Source: Macrophomina tecta (taxonomy: Eukaryota > Ascomycota > Dothideomycetes > Botryosphaeriales > Botryosphaeriaceae). Taken from it: a stretch of 64,000 nucleotides of DNA. The stretch is from contig JAKSGN010000005.1 in NCBI GenBank assembly GCA_024180945.1, positions 3,844,001-3,908,000 on the forward strand. Reading direction: 5' to 3'. A program made the position numbers and the translations under genes. Of the stretch, positions 34,576 to 47,026 are shown piece by piece. How positions within the stretch are numbered: the first letter of the stretch is position 1; every line of letters begins with the position of its first letter. The notes beneath the pieces are model-generated. The model was not told the DNA's origin, did not search any database, and saw nothing but the letters and a program-made list of their open reading frames with translations.

Positions 34576-36198
34576 ATGGAGAGCATCCACAACATCCCCA
34601 CGTTTCTTCCTGAGAACCTTCAAGCCAAAATAGCTGGTTACCGAGACCTGGGCAATATACCGTTGCTTCCTGCCGCCGCAATAGGAGCCCTTCTCTTTTA
34701 TCTCGTTCTACTTTCCGTCCAGCGTGAAAGACTCCAGGCGCCGCTTCTCGCTGGCCATCTCACCCAAAAGGAGCGCGAAAAGAGGTTCCTTGAAGATGCA
34801 GTGACGCTTATGAAGGAAGGCTACGAGAAGTTCAAGGCCGGCCTTCCCATGTATCGTGTCACGACTGTCGATGGTGCCGAAACCGTCATCCTGAGCAGCA
34901 GATACACCGAGGAGATCAAAGCTTTACCTGATTCTCATCTCAGCTTCGCTAAGGCCGTCAGGGAAAGCATGGCTGGCAAATACTGTGATATTGCCAACCG
35001 GGAGAACCCGCTTGCTGTCCACGTAATCAAAGCCGATCTGACACCGAGTCTTCCGCGTCTAATGCCTGCTATTTCCGAGGAAATTGATCTCGCTCTCGAG
35101 AGAGTTCTGCCTTCTTGCGATGACTGGACCCCCGTCGTTGCATATTCAATGCTTCTGGACATTGTCGCCCAGGTGTCAGCTCGCGTTTTCGTCGGCGAGC
35201 CGCTGTGCCGCGACCCGCGCTGGCTGCAGCTATCCAAAGACTACACTCTCCTAGCTTTCAAAGCCTCCCGTGCTATCAAACAGTGGAAGCCATGGATGCG
35301 ACCATTTGTCCACAGATTCCTTCCGGAGCTGCGCGAACTCTACCGAGTGCGTGCCGAGGCCATCCAGTTCATGACCCCGGTGTCCCAAGAACGACAAAAA
35401 CTCGAGATCAAGCGCGACGACTTCACTGAATGGATGAAGCAGAAGTCAAGCCCCGGATTTGCCAAGGACTACGTGGATCAAGCATACACTCAGGTACAAC
35501 TCGCCATGGCCGCCATCCATACCTCCACCATGAGTGCCACACATATGGTCTACGACCTTGTCGAGCATCCCGAACATGTCGACATGCTGCGTGAGGAGAT
35601 CAAATCCGCCGTTGTCGAGACGGGCGGCTACCAGAAGGACACAATGGCCAAGATGAAGAAGCTCGACAGCTTCATGAAGGAGTCCCAGCGCTACAACCCA
35701 CCTGGCCTAACGACCTTCATGCGCTCCTGCTTGCGTGACATCACGCTCTCCGACGGCACGTTCCTGCCCAAGGGCACCGTCATCCAGATCGACAGTGCTC
35801 AGCGCTACTTTGACCCCGAGATCTTCCCCAACCCGGACACCTTTGACCCGCTGCGCTTCTACCACCTCCGCGAGGCCGGCGACAAGAACTCGCACCAGTT
35901 CGCCACCTCCAACAGTGACTACCTGCACTGGGGCCAGGGCCGCCACGCCTGTCCCGGCCGCTTCTTTGCCAGCAACGAGGTCAAGACCATCATATCGAAG
36001 CTATTGCTGAAATACGACTTCAAGCCCGCCAACGCGGAGGCCGGACGGCCGAAGAACTTTGTTTTCGGGACTGCGGTATGCTCAACCTCTCTTTACTTTT
36101 GGCCTTTTTCACAGCATTTCAGAGCTAAACCATACCTTCGTTCATAGATCAACCCGAATCCCATGGCCCAGATCCTGGTCAGGCGGCGCAAGGAGTAA
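34576..36198 (+). CDS. Cytochrome P450 monooxygenase
   Basis: Two exons (34576-36075 and 36148-36198) encode 516 residues. An N-terminal membrane anchor lies at about 32-50 (PAAAIGALLFYLVLLSV). The I-helix region is near 310-330 (QVQLAMAAIHTSTMSATHMV). The K-helix ExxR motif is Glu-369 to Arg-372 (KESQR). The PERF-like region is followed by the heme loop HWGQGRHACPGRFF with Cys-459 as the thiolate ligand. Trp replaces the usual Phe at the start of the loop, as in several fungal groups. The closing exon has INPNPMAQILVRRRKE. Overall similarity is to ent-kaurene oxidase-like fungal P450s, but the reaction is not known. No backbone synthase or other tailoring gene is next to it, so a biosynthetic cluster is not indicated. 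It acts at the endoplasmic reticulum with a P450 reductase. Confidence 0.9.
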
Positions 36199-36811
36199 GA
36201 GACATTTGAGAAGGTTGGACACCATTTTCCCGCTATCTGCATTCTATGATCCCATAAAATATCCAGTTTACACACACAACATCCACTGCAATATACCAGG
36301 TTGATCATCGAAAAGAGGCACTCGCTAAGTGAGAGCTGCTCTCAGAATAACTCATCAGCTGCGTCTCTGGAAAGTCTCTCCAAACCTGGCTGCGACGATG
36401 TGAGGCGTTTGATCAGACACATATTCTCTATGGCCATTCGAGCCTTCTCCAATTCAAGAAAACGGCCAGGTTCACGAATCCTCTGGAGCGAGAACAGAAA
36501 AAAGTCGCGCATTCAGGCCACTCAGCGCACGAAACCAAAGCTTCTCTTCGCCCGTAGGAACGTATAAGATCCCGACCCCACGATCCAAGTTAGAGCTCGA
36601 GTTTGACTCAAAAGCTCGCTGATACCTAAGTATAAAGGCCACCACAAAGGATGCGCGCAACACAGAACGCCCGCCGCAGCCATACCAGCTCCAATCCCAT
36701 GGAAAATAAACACCGCCCATTGCCCATATCTAATGCAAGCTCCCATATCACACATACTCATTCCTCTTCCCCCTCCTCCCGCACAAACTCCTCCAACCTC
36801 ATCCCCAATCG
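36199..36811. other. Convergent intergenic P450/PHD genes
   Basis: No gene supported. Probably the 3' untranslated regions of both genes. Confidence 0.45.
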
Positions 36812-38605
36812 TCACGGCCCCGCAGCCGCCTCCGCCCCCGCCAAATCAATCGCGCCATCCGTACCAAACCCGTTGAGACCCGACTGTCCATCACTCGTAT
36901 AAACATGGCTGAACACCTCCAGATTATCGTCGACCAGCCATTGCAAGTCCTCGCTCTCCGGTCTAAGCGTGCGGGCGAGGCCATGGCCGGGTTTGGGGTA
37001 GTGGGCAGGCGGATCAGAATCGTAGCCATCGCCATACGGATCCTCTGCGTCGCCGACGCCCGAGTCCTCCTCGGGCCCGGGCGCGAGCATTGGGGAGTGA
37101 TTATTATTGTTGTTATTGGTCAGCGCGGTTGCGGAGGGCGGGAGAGAAGATGTAGAGGTGGATACGGCCAGGGTGGAGGGCGGGGGTATCGAGGTTGTTT
37201 TTGCGGGGTTGATAGTCTGAGTTGGGGTGTGACTGGTGAGGAAGCTAGAGTTGTTGAGGCTAGGTTGGTCGGAGTGGTGGTGCTGACTTGTTTGCGCGAT
37301 GATGCCGTCGGTTGTGGCGTTGTTCGTGGCGTCGGCGCCCACGGGTCTTGCTACAGCTCCTGTGGCGCCGATCAGATTGCGCACGTTTGGTGCGAAGACT
37401 GAGAGGTCTGGATGGATGTCTGTGGCGTGTAGTAATAGCTCTGTGAGTTTTGCTGCTGATAGTGTTGAGAAGTAGGTGCGTTTCTAGTGTGTTCGTTAGT
37501 ATGGAGCTTGAAGTGGATGCGCTGGGCTGGCTGACTTCGTCTCTGCTTAGATCTCCGCCAGATATCAGAGTGTTCAAATTCGGTAGTGCTTCGTCTTGCT
37601 TCCTCTTTGAAGCAGCACAGCTACCACAGAACCATTCCTTCTCAGCGACCTGCACGACCTCCCGGTCGATTGGAGGATGATGGCAGTATTGGTGATAGCC
37701 TATGTTGCATCCATCGCAGAATACTATCATATTACTGACAGGGCTGTGACCTCGTTGGCACACCTTGCAAACGCTTGTTTCGGTAGGGCGGCGATGCGTG
37801 CGCTTCTTTCTCGGGGCAGTCGAGGGAGACGGGAGGACTGGAGTAAATTGAGCCGGCTTCGTGACATTGCGGCCAGACTTGGTCTTGGTAGGGAGCGGAG
37901 TGTAGGATGAAGAGATGTCGGAATCGTCCTGAGGGTAGTAGGACGGTTAGAAGCCGCCATGGCCCAACGGAACAGCAAGCTCACCTCACTGTCCGGCGTG
38001 TCTGCTGCCCTCTTTCTCTTGCCCGCTCTTGATCCGCCTCGGCCGCGCGCCCGACCATTTCCTCGTCCTCTTGTAGACGTTACGCTAGCGGCTGACGCTG
38101 GAGTTGCGCTGCTCTCCCCCGCACCGGCAGCGCTCTCCGGCCGCGGCGTGGATGAGCTCGCAGCAGCGGCTTTGGAAGCACCGCGGGCCGCCCTCTTGTT
38201 TGTAGACATAGGCGGGGGAGTGGGGATCTTGTCACTGGTCACCATGCTCCTCAAGACTTGCTCGCGCGCCGCCTCGTATCCTGGGGTGCCGACATGCGCC
38301 GCTGCGTTCGCGCTGACGCGCCGCAAGATCTCCTCAGTGGAAGCGGAGAAGCCCGACGGTATTCGCGATAGACCGACGGGCGAGACGGAGGAGGTGGTCG
38401 CGGAGGCGACCGAGGCGGAGGCGGCAGGCTTCAGGGCGTGCAGCGTCGTGGTGGTGGTGGTGGTGGTGGTGGTGGTGGCGCTGGCGCTGGTTGCGGCGGG
38501 CCATGGACGCGCAGTGGAAGGCGCAGAGTCGCTGGCCTGGCCGTTACTCTGGTTCGCCGGAGCATTGGTGGGCGCAGGGGCGCCGGGCGACTGTTCAAGC
38601 GACAT
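36812..38605 (-). CDS. PHD-finger protein
   Basis: Three exons (38605-37985, 37928-37536, 37483-36812) encode 561 residues from MSLEQSPGAP. An in-frame ATG at 38755 would add 50 residues of poor quality. The N-terminus is low complexity, with a Thr run of about 12 encoded by a trinucleotide repeat and an Arg/Gly/Lys-rich patch (RGRGNGRARGRGG). The PHD zinc finger (about 252-305) shows the C4HC3 order: CKVC, CDGC, YHQYC and EWFCGSC. After it come a helical segment (YFSTLSAAKLTELLLHATDI) and an Asn-run tail with PEEDSGVGDAEDPYG. PHD fingers read histone H3 tails, so a chromatin role in the nucleus is inferred. The second intron has a perfect TACTAAC branch site near its 3' end. The partner complex is unknown. 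Confidence 0.87.
38447..38478. repeat. GTG trinucleotide repeat (Thr run)
   Basis: About ten tandem GTG units encode the Thr run of the PHD protein on the minus strand. Confidence 0.8.
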
Positions 38606-39041
38606 TCGGGCCCGTGAGAAGAGTGCGACGGGTGTGGTAGGGCAACGGATGCATGCGAGCTGGCTGTCTGCCGCGGAGGCTTGGGTGCTTGCAGACGAGC
38701 TGCCTGTTGAGCCTAGCCAGCAGCACGGCCCTCGGGATCTCCGCCTAACCGTCATCTTTCCGCTCGCCGCTCCGCTTCCTTGCAGTTGGCACTACGAATG
38801 CCGCACGTCCGCTGTGCCTACTTGATATCTGTCTTTCTAGTCTAGATGACCTGAACCAAGTCTTCTGCCTGGACATTCTGCGCCGAGGAGTTTCTGCATT
38901 GATGGCGTGCACTCACTGCTCCTCGAGTCTATCTAGGTACCCGGCCCGCGTCTGCCTGCCCTACCTAGGACTCTCGGCTGCCGGCTCCCCGACAAATGTC
39001 CTAGCTGGACGGTTTCTATTTTCTTTTTCGTTTCTTCTTCC
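38606..39041. other. Intergenic
   Basis: PHD gene leader and 3' side of the CoA-transferase gene. No further feature seen. Confidence 0.4.
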
Positions 39042-40792
39042 TCAGGCCACTACCCCTTCGCTCCGGAGATTCGCGATCTCCGCTTCGCTCATCCCGACCA
39101 TATTCTTCAAAACCTCATCTGTATGTTGCCCTGGTGCCATAGTGTCAATTTCCACGACGTCTAGTTTTGACATCAACACTTACCAAGCGTTGGAGGAGGA
39201 GTGCGAATGCTGGGCTCAGAGAATGAATACTTGACTGGAGTATTGACCAGCTTGATTGGCCCGCACGTTGGGTGCTCCACCTCCGCAACCATGTTTCGCG
39301 CAAGGACTAGCAAGCGCTCAGTACATTTCCTTTCGCGAATGCTGGCGGGTGTGAGGATACATACCATGTTCGTGATTCAGAGTGCCTTGGATATCGTTGA
39401 TCGCCGCATAGGGCATTCCGCAGCCCTCAAGAATCTCCAGCCATTCCTGCGTTGTTTTCTTCTTCGTCTCATTCTCAATCAGCTCTTCAAGCAAGTCTCT
39501 ATTCTTCACCCTGAGCGCGTTGGTCACGAATCGCCCATCTTTTGCCCACTCTGCCTTCCCAATCCGCTCGACGAGAATCCCGTACAGCCGATCGTTCCCC
39601 CCACCCAGGAGGATGTCGCCGTCGGCGGTCTTGAACGCCTTGTATGGAACGATCGATGCTGCAGTATGTCAGAATCAAGGGCGAGTGGGACGAACGTTTA
39701 ACCTACGATGTGCTGTGCCCCACCGTCCTGAGTCTTTCTTTCCGCTGATCAGAGCAGAGCTAGCAATGTTTGTCAGTGTCGCAACTTGGCAGTCGCTGAG
39801 CGCCACGTCAATATGTTGTCCTTTGCCCGTTCTGCCGCGTCCAATCAGGGCTGCCATAATAGAGTTCGAAGTATACAGCCCGGTAGTCAGATCCGTGACT
39901 GCTACACCAACTTTCACAGGTGGTCCATCTCTTGAGCCAGTAATGTGCATTAAACCCATCTCTCTGCAGGTCATAAGCTTTTGGGTCAAGCACATGGTAT
40001 GGCATCGAAGACTTACGCTTCAACCATGACGTCATATCCAGCGCGGTCGCTGTAGGGTCCTGTCTGCCCGTAGCCGGTGATGCTTGCATAAATCAAGCTA
40101 GGGTTAATCTTGGACACGCTCTCATAGTCCATTCCGTACTTCTTGAGGCCACCGGGTAGATAATTCTCCACCAGAACATCGCAGTCCTTTGCCAATTTAT
40201 GGAGGATTGCTACGCCTGCCGGATGGGCAAAGGAGAGACCAAGAGACTTCTTGTTTCGGTTTACCTCGAGTGCGACAAGTCAGTGTCTCGAGCTCATGCC
40301 CCAAAAGAAGTCAATCGTACTGAGAGGAAGTATGCTGATTCGCCGGGTCCTTGAGCCTCGTCGGAGATGTACTTGGCATACGGAGGACCCCATGCTCTTG
40401 TGTCGTCGCCTCGAATGGGATGCTCAATCTTGATCACTTCGGCCCTATAATGTCCAATGTTAGTAACAGCAGGCACGGAGCTGACAACCTCGGCAGAGGT
40501 GGCCCGTACTAGGTGCCTGTAGCCGGCCTACCCTAAATCGCCCAATATTTGTGTACAGTAAGGCTGTTGACTTGTGAGTCTCGTCGGCGCTTCAAAGGTG
40601 CAATGTGGAACTTACTCCAGCGAGGACTCTAGTCATATCCAGAACGCGGATTCCTGCCAAGGGAAGAGTTGCGGCTTTTGCTGCTCCAGCAGCTGTTGCC
40701 AGTGGCCTATATCGCTGACCATTGCGCCTGATCAGACGGTCGGACTGGGTGAAAGACCGGAAAATTGGAGCGCGGGCAATGAGTTTCGACAT
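39042..40792 (-). CDS. Class III CoA-transferase (CaiB/BaiF), mitochondrial
   Basis: Eight exons (40792-40616, 40563-40532, 40444-40321, 40264-40017, 39963-39707, 39658-39365, 39306-39184, 39130-39042) encode 447 residues. The first 35 residues are basic with few acids, typical of a mitochondrial presequence. The body starts [17 protein letters not shown], then [18 protein letters not shown], then [10 protein letters not shown]. The catalytic region [19 protein letters not shown] contains the Asp that forms the acyl anhydride in this family. The C-terminal part has [17 protein letters not shown], then [14 protein letters not shown] and [11 protein letters not shown]. Closest in type to succinate/glutarate CoA-transferases that move CoA between dicarboxylic acids in mitochondria, but the exact substrates are inferred. 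Exon 2 is only 32 nt. It is head-to-head with riboflavin synthase. Confidence 0.92.
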
Positions 40793-41032
40793 TGTTGCAG
40801 CTTTATGAGGCTCTCCACCTCCTCTGAACGATGGGCTTAAGAGTTGGAGTGAGACAGGGCAATCTTATCCCCGCGACAAGCCGACGGCCGGGCAGGGAAG
40901 GCGGAAGCGGTTGCATGAACCCCGCTATGGCTTTCCCGTCGCGGAGGGAGCTTGGGCCGAGGTTGCTGCGTCACACTACTGCGATCTTCGGCGACCCTGC
41001 CCTCATTTTCCAAGCCACAGAAAGCTCCCACA
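40793..41032. promoter_or_regulatory. Shared divergent promoter region
   Basis: Only 240 bases separate the start codons of the CoA-transferase (minus) and riboflavin synthase (plus), so both promoters and leaders must lie here. No TATA box or known operator is evident. Confidence 0.6.
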
Positions 41033-41852
41033 ATGTTCACGGGCATCGTCGAGATAATTGGCAGTAAGTAGTACAGAACGCCGCGGCATTTCTCGTCTGA
41101 CGGGCTTCGCTAACCTTGCTAGCCGTCTCCGCCTTGGAGAAGCAAGACGACACCGCCAGCGGTGGCGGCGGCACCTCTCTGACTATCAATGGCGCCGAGG
41201 AAATCCTGGTCGATGTTCACCTGGGTGACAGCATCAGCGTAAATGGTCAGCCCGGATGCTTCTCCCTTTCGCGATCTTACGTTGACGTTTCGCAGGCACC
41301 TGCCTGACGGTCACCGAATTCACGAAGTCGTCCTTCAAGGTTGGCGTCGCTCCCGAGACGCTCCGCAGAACCAACCTAGGCTCGCTCAAGCAAGGTTCCA
41401 ACGTCAATCTCGAGCGCGCCGTGTCTGCGTCGACCCGAATGGGAGGCCACTTTGTCCAGGGCCACGTCGATACCGTCGCAAAGATTCTCTCCGTCACTCC
41501 TGACGGCAACGCGAAGACTTTCCGATTTCAGCCACGCGACACGTCCATTCTGCGGTACATTGTGGAGAAGGGTTATGTCACAATCGATGGCGCGAGCTTG
41601 ACTGTCACCAAGGTTCAAGATGGGCCGGAGGGCTGGTGGGAGGTCATGCTCATTGCCTACACCCAGGAGAAGGTCGTGACTGCGGCTAAGCAGCCCGGAG
41701 AGGAGGTCAATGTCGAGGTCGACCAGGTTGGCAAATACGTCGAAAAGAGTGTGGCCGGTTACTTTGAGGACAAGGCCAGCGGGGATATCGCCATTCTGGA
41801 GAAGATGGTGTCCAGGCTGGTGGACGAGCGGCTGAAGTCGATTGGCAAGTGA
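41033..41852 (+). CDS. RIB5: Riboflavin synthase
   Basis: Three exons (41033-41063, 41123-41245, 41296-41852) encode 236 residues, the normal size. The invariant N-terminus MFTGIVE is in the 31-nt first exon. The two lumazine-binding barrels follow. The first has DSISVNGTCLTV (about 45-57). The second begins MGGHFVQGHVD (about 109-119) and has GYVTIDGASLTV. The C-terminal helix (GDIAILEKMVSRLVDERL) is the trimerisation helix. The enzyme dismutates two 6,7-dimethyl-8-ribityllumazine molecules into riboflavin and a pyrimidine that is recycled, the last step of vitamin B2 synthesis in the cytosol. Introns are GTAAGT...CTAG and GTCAGC...CGCAG, both in phase 1. Confidence 0.97.
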
Positions 41853-42834
41853 TCCGAGACACACACCACGTGCGTCTACGGCGGTGACCAATCAACCACC
41901 TTATCCGCTCACATGTTGGTGTGCTTACGGTCGTTCTCGGGGCTGCACTGTACTCATGAAGGAGGACGCCCCGACAGTGATTGCACGAATACCTTGCGTT
42001 GGTGGCGCAGCCCGGCCTGGTGGGAGTGAGGCGGAGTGCAAGGCGAACGTGCACTCTCAGATGTAGGCATCCATCACGTATATAAAGCTGCTGGACGTCC
42101 TCAGAAGTCGTCTGTCGCTGTCCTACGAACTGTACTGCTAGCAATGAGATCCCATGCCACTATTCGTCCGTTTGTAGGCCGAACCCTATCCGTAAACTCG
42201 CACAACTCGTCTCGTCTTATCAGCTCTCGCCAGCACACCCGCGGACAAGCATGCAGGCCTACGCCACTTTGCGATCGGAGCAGCCGTACGATTCCACGGC
42301 GCGGCGCTCTTCGCAGCAGTCGACACGCGCTTGACGGAGTCTCGACAAGCCGGACTGCAAGTCTTTAGGCAACACTGCAGCGGCGATCATCCCGATAACG
42401 CCAGCCGAAGATGTCGGCTTAGGAATGGACGGCCTAACCCTGCTCGCCAGCAGTGCCGCCAATGGCCACGGCCGGGCAGGACGCAAGAGATGCATTGTCA
42501 TGCAGAGGGTTCTTACGTTGCTTGAGCGCGCCGATGGTCACGTTCGTGGGATCAGCGGCATGCGGGTAGGATGCGCATGCGGTGGCATTCGATTGGCCTG
42601 CCCTGCCATTGACAGCTCATCAACGGCGGTAGAGCCTCAGAAGACGTGCTGCCGGCCGGCGCGCTGCTCACGCTCGTGTGCCGCAGCTCAATTGCCTCCC
42701 GGAATTCTCCCAGAGGCATGCTGAGCGAGGTCGCAATCCTCATGACGGAGCGGTGCACAAACGTTGTTTTAGCCTCCCCCGCTACACAGTCCCCGGCCCC
42801 TCGCCCACCGCTCCCACCCGTCACGCCATGCGCA
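41853..42834. other. Intergenic
   Basis: No supported gene. RIB5 3' side and the promoter of the next gene. Confidence 0.45.
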
Positions 42835-44726
42835 ATGGACTGGTCGCTGCTTGACCTCTCCAAGGAGGCCGAGGACGTGGCGTCCGGCCTGCAGATCTTC
42901 GTCGATACCGTTCCCGGCTATGACCGCGATTTCCTAGCCCACATCAGCGCGCTGTTCGCAATCAGCGCGGAGCTGCGGCGTTTGGACGAGCTCATCAGCC
43001 AGCGATCACACCGCCGTGCAGCCGCAAAGGTCACCTACGAGCTCGACCTGCTATGCAGTAGCATGGAGATGACGCTAGATGCCGTCAATTCTGATCTCTT
43101 CAGCGTGAGAGGCCAAGCAAGCCCACGTCGGGCCTACGAACATCTGTGCATGCACTTCGGACGAGAAGGACGATCGTTCAGCGGCCGCCTCGTGGCATAC
43201 CAGGACCTCGCTGTAGGACTTTGTGATATAGTGCAAGGGTATGGCTGATCTTACTTACTCAATCGGTGGTCCCTTATACTTATCTGCAATCAGGGATGGC
43301 ATGATCGAAGACCTAGACGAGGTAGCCGCTGTTGTCAAAGGCCTGAAAGCGCGACAGTTGACTCTCGACACCGACAAATACAGTAAGCCTTTACCGGACT
43401 TGACGAGTTGTTCTACTGTCAGCACGACTACTGCGCATAAGTTTCACGCATTGTTGCCTGCTGGCAAAACCTCGACAGGCAAACTTGGTCCAGCTCTCAA
43501 CATGAGACTTACACATACATAGGATCCCCGCCAGCCCAGCCCAGAATACCCTCGATCAGACCTTCTCTTCGTCCCAATCCCCCTTACGTGCCTCAGTCTC
43601 CAAATACGAGCTCAGACGATTGGGATAGCGATGAGATGTTCGCATATCCCCCTACAGCACCTCAAGCGCCGTTGTCGCCAGCCTTTTCCAACTCCTCCTT
43701 TGAGACTTACTACTCAATTCCGACTTCTCCGAGCCTGGACTCCAATGCGTCATATAGCCCGATTCACTGGGCTAACAAAATTTTTGACGGAATGCATGCA
43801 ATGACGCCTTTTCGTGGAAATCTGGGCCAGCCGTAAGACCTGCAGAGTCGGAGTTCCTGGCCATTGTACTGATGGAAGCGCAGAACGAGATGCCTCGGTC
43901 GAGACATTCCGGATGCTGTGAACAGGCTCTGTGCCGAGGGCTTCCTCAAAGTAGTCGAACAGTGAGTAACGTTCTTCTGCGAATGGCCGTGTTTCTAACT
44001 CCGGTAGACCGTTTGACGCAGCAGATGCCTTTGTGCGGCTGTATTGGAGGCCTTCCGACCATCGCGCGAGGATCCTCTTCCTTACGAAAGACCGCCTTGG
44101 ACGACGCTACCGCCACTGTATTCCGCTTACCCTGCTGAACATTCGACGTGTTGGCACGTGCCTGCAACTTTCCAGAGGCAACCAGTATGACGGCCGCCTG
44201 GATCTGTGGGCGAATCTCCGATTTACTTTTTATGAGAGAATGGTCTTGTTCTTTTGTACCGCAGTGGCTTTGAAGCGCCAGGATGCCGTCGATAGCCCGC
44301 TCCAAGTTGAAGACTATTTCCAGAACGGTGAGGACACGGAATTCGCGGCAGAAATTGAGGATGATCGCTACCTGCACGCTTTCCGGGTGTTCAAGGATAC
44401 GAATACCGGTGCCGTCCGCTTTGAAGCAACAGCGCGCCGAGGGCCGATGCAAAAGACGCCCATCTGGACAGCATTTGTGACGCAATACATCGGCCTCAAG
44501 GGGTGGATGCGACGCGTCGGGCCAAAGATCATTTCGCTCAGCGCATTGCATCCGTATGTTTTCTGCGACAACTACTTGCCGCCTAAAGGCAGAGATGGAC
44601 ATTTTGAGCTTCGATTCAAATTGAGGCAAGGTCAGTCAGTGTGCGGCTCAATAGTGCGCCGACTCTAACGATTTGGCAGACTGCGAGGACTTCCTAGCTA
44701 TCTTTCCGACCATAAGCGCACCTTGA
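42835..44726 (+). CDS. Conserved fungal protein, function unknown
   Basis: Six exons (42835-43238, 43294-43382, 43523-43832, 43884-43961, 44008-44630, 44680-44726) encode 516 residues. All five introns have GT-AG ends and phases match. The N-terminal third is helical (ALFAISAELRRLDELISQRS, SSMEMTLDAVNSD). The middle is Pro/Ser-rich and disordered (about 165-265). The C-terminal half looks like a folded beta-rich domain: YWRPSDHRARILFLTKDRLG, then LDLWANLRFTFYERMVLFFC, YFQNGEDTEFAAEIEDDRYL and TAFVTQYIGLKGWMRRVG. No catalytic motif, signal peptide or membrane helix is present. I do not recognise a named domain. The strong exon structure and charge pattern argue for a real, conserved gene, perhaps a scaffold or signalling adaptor, but this is not supported further. 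Confidence 0.82.
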
Positions 44727-45699
44727 GCACCTGGGGCGTTGTCTATTACATGCGCTATGTCGTTTGACTGGCATACTTATGAATGACGACTCACGAATTC
44801 ACGACGAAAATATACCCATTACCTGGCAGGGTGGGCTGGTTCGAGTTATGGCGGTCTCTTCTGACCATTCCAGTGTTGACGAGAGAAATGGATGGCAACA
44901 ACAACACTCCTTATGTGACGACTCAACGAAGCTTACGGAAGTGGGGTTCAAGCCCCGGTTTTGTTCTTCAGGCAAGGCAGCTGCAGGTGATGTGCGCTGG
45001 TTATTTCAACTCACGTCGGCATTATTCTGGTAGTATTCTATCCAATGATATGTCTCGATCACTCTTTTGTACGCTGCACTGTTTAAGATGGCTCCTGTTT
45101 GTGGGAAGGGCGCGGACCGACGAGGCGGGGGGCCGGGCGTCAACCCTAACCGCTACGACAGGTCCGGGACGGCGGTGATACCCAGCGGAAGCCTATCCAT
45201 GGAATTGGTCACAAAGCGTTGCACTTGCAAGTGGACATGTGCACGAATGATGGGAGGGGTTGTCTAGATGCAGGCGATATCCCCAGGCCTCGCGTGTGTG
45301 TCGGCTTTGGTGAATGCTTCATATTCTAATGGCCGAGGCATGTGCTGGGGACTGACTGGCTTGTGGTGGATGCGATCACTCCGCAAGACTGGACCCTTGA
45401 GGGCGCGGACAGGAGGCGCGGAAGCTCTGCGGAGGACTCTCGCCTGACCGGCCGAAATTGCGCCTTCTGGGCCACGACAGTGACGAAATCGTGAAAAGCG
45501 GCGCCGGAGACCTACCCGGCGCCAGCGCGAGGGCGATAAGCGCAGAAAAAACCCAACTTGGGGACCGCGCCGCCCTCCGGACCGAAACCGCCGCGAAAGT
45601 TGTTCGCGACAAGAAAAGTTTCCCAAACGCCCTGCACATTGCTACCCACCAAACCCTCACAAACTACTTGCTACAGTCCTTCTTCACTCTCCAGCAATC
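44727..45699. other. Intergenic, PRMT1 promoter side
   Basis: No gene supported. A GGGGTTCAAGCCCCG string at 44943-44957 resembles a T-arm but no tRNA can be folded around it. Confidence 0.45.

Positions 45700-47026
<1,327 letters not shown>

Noticed and set aside
34576..40792. Possible secondary-metabolite cluster around the P450
   Set aside because: The neighbours are BRF1, a PHD protein and a mitochondrial CoA-transferase. No backbone synthase, cluster regulator or transporter is adjacent.
44943..44957. T-arm-like GGGGTTCAAGCCCCG
   Set aside because: No matching acceptor stem, D-arm or anticodon arm could be found upstream, so it is not called a tRNA.
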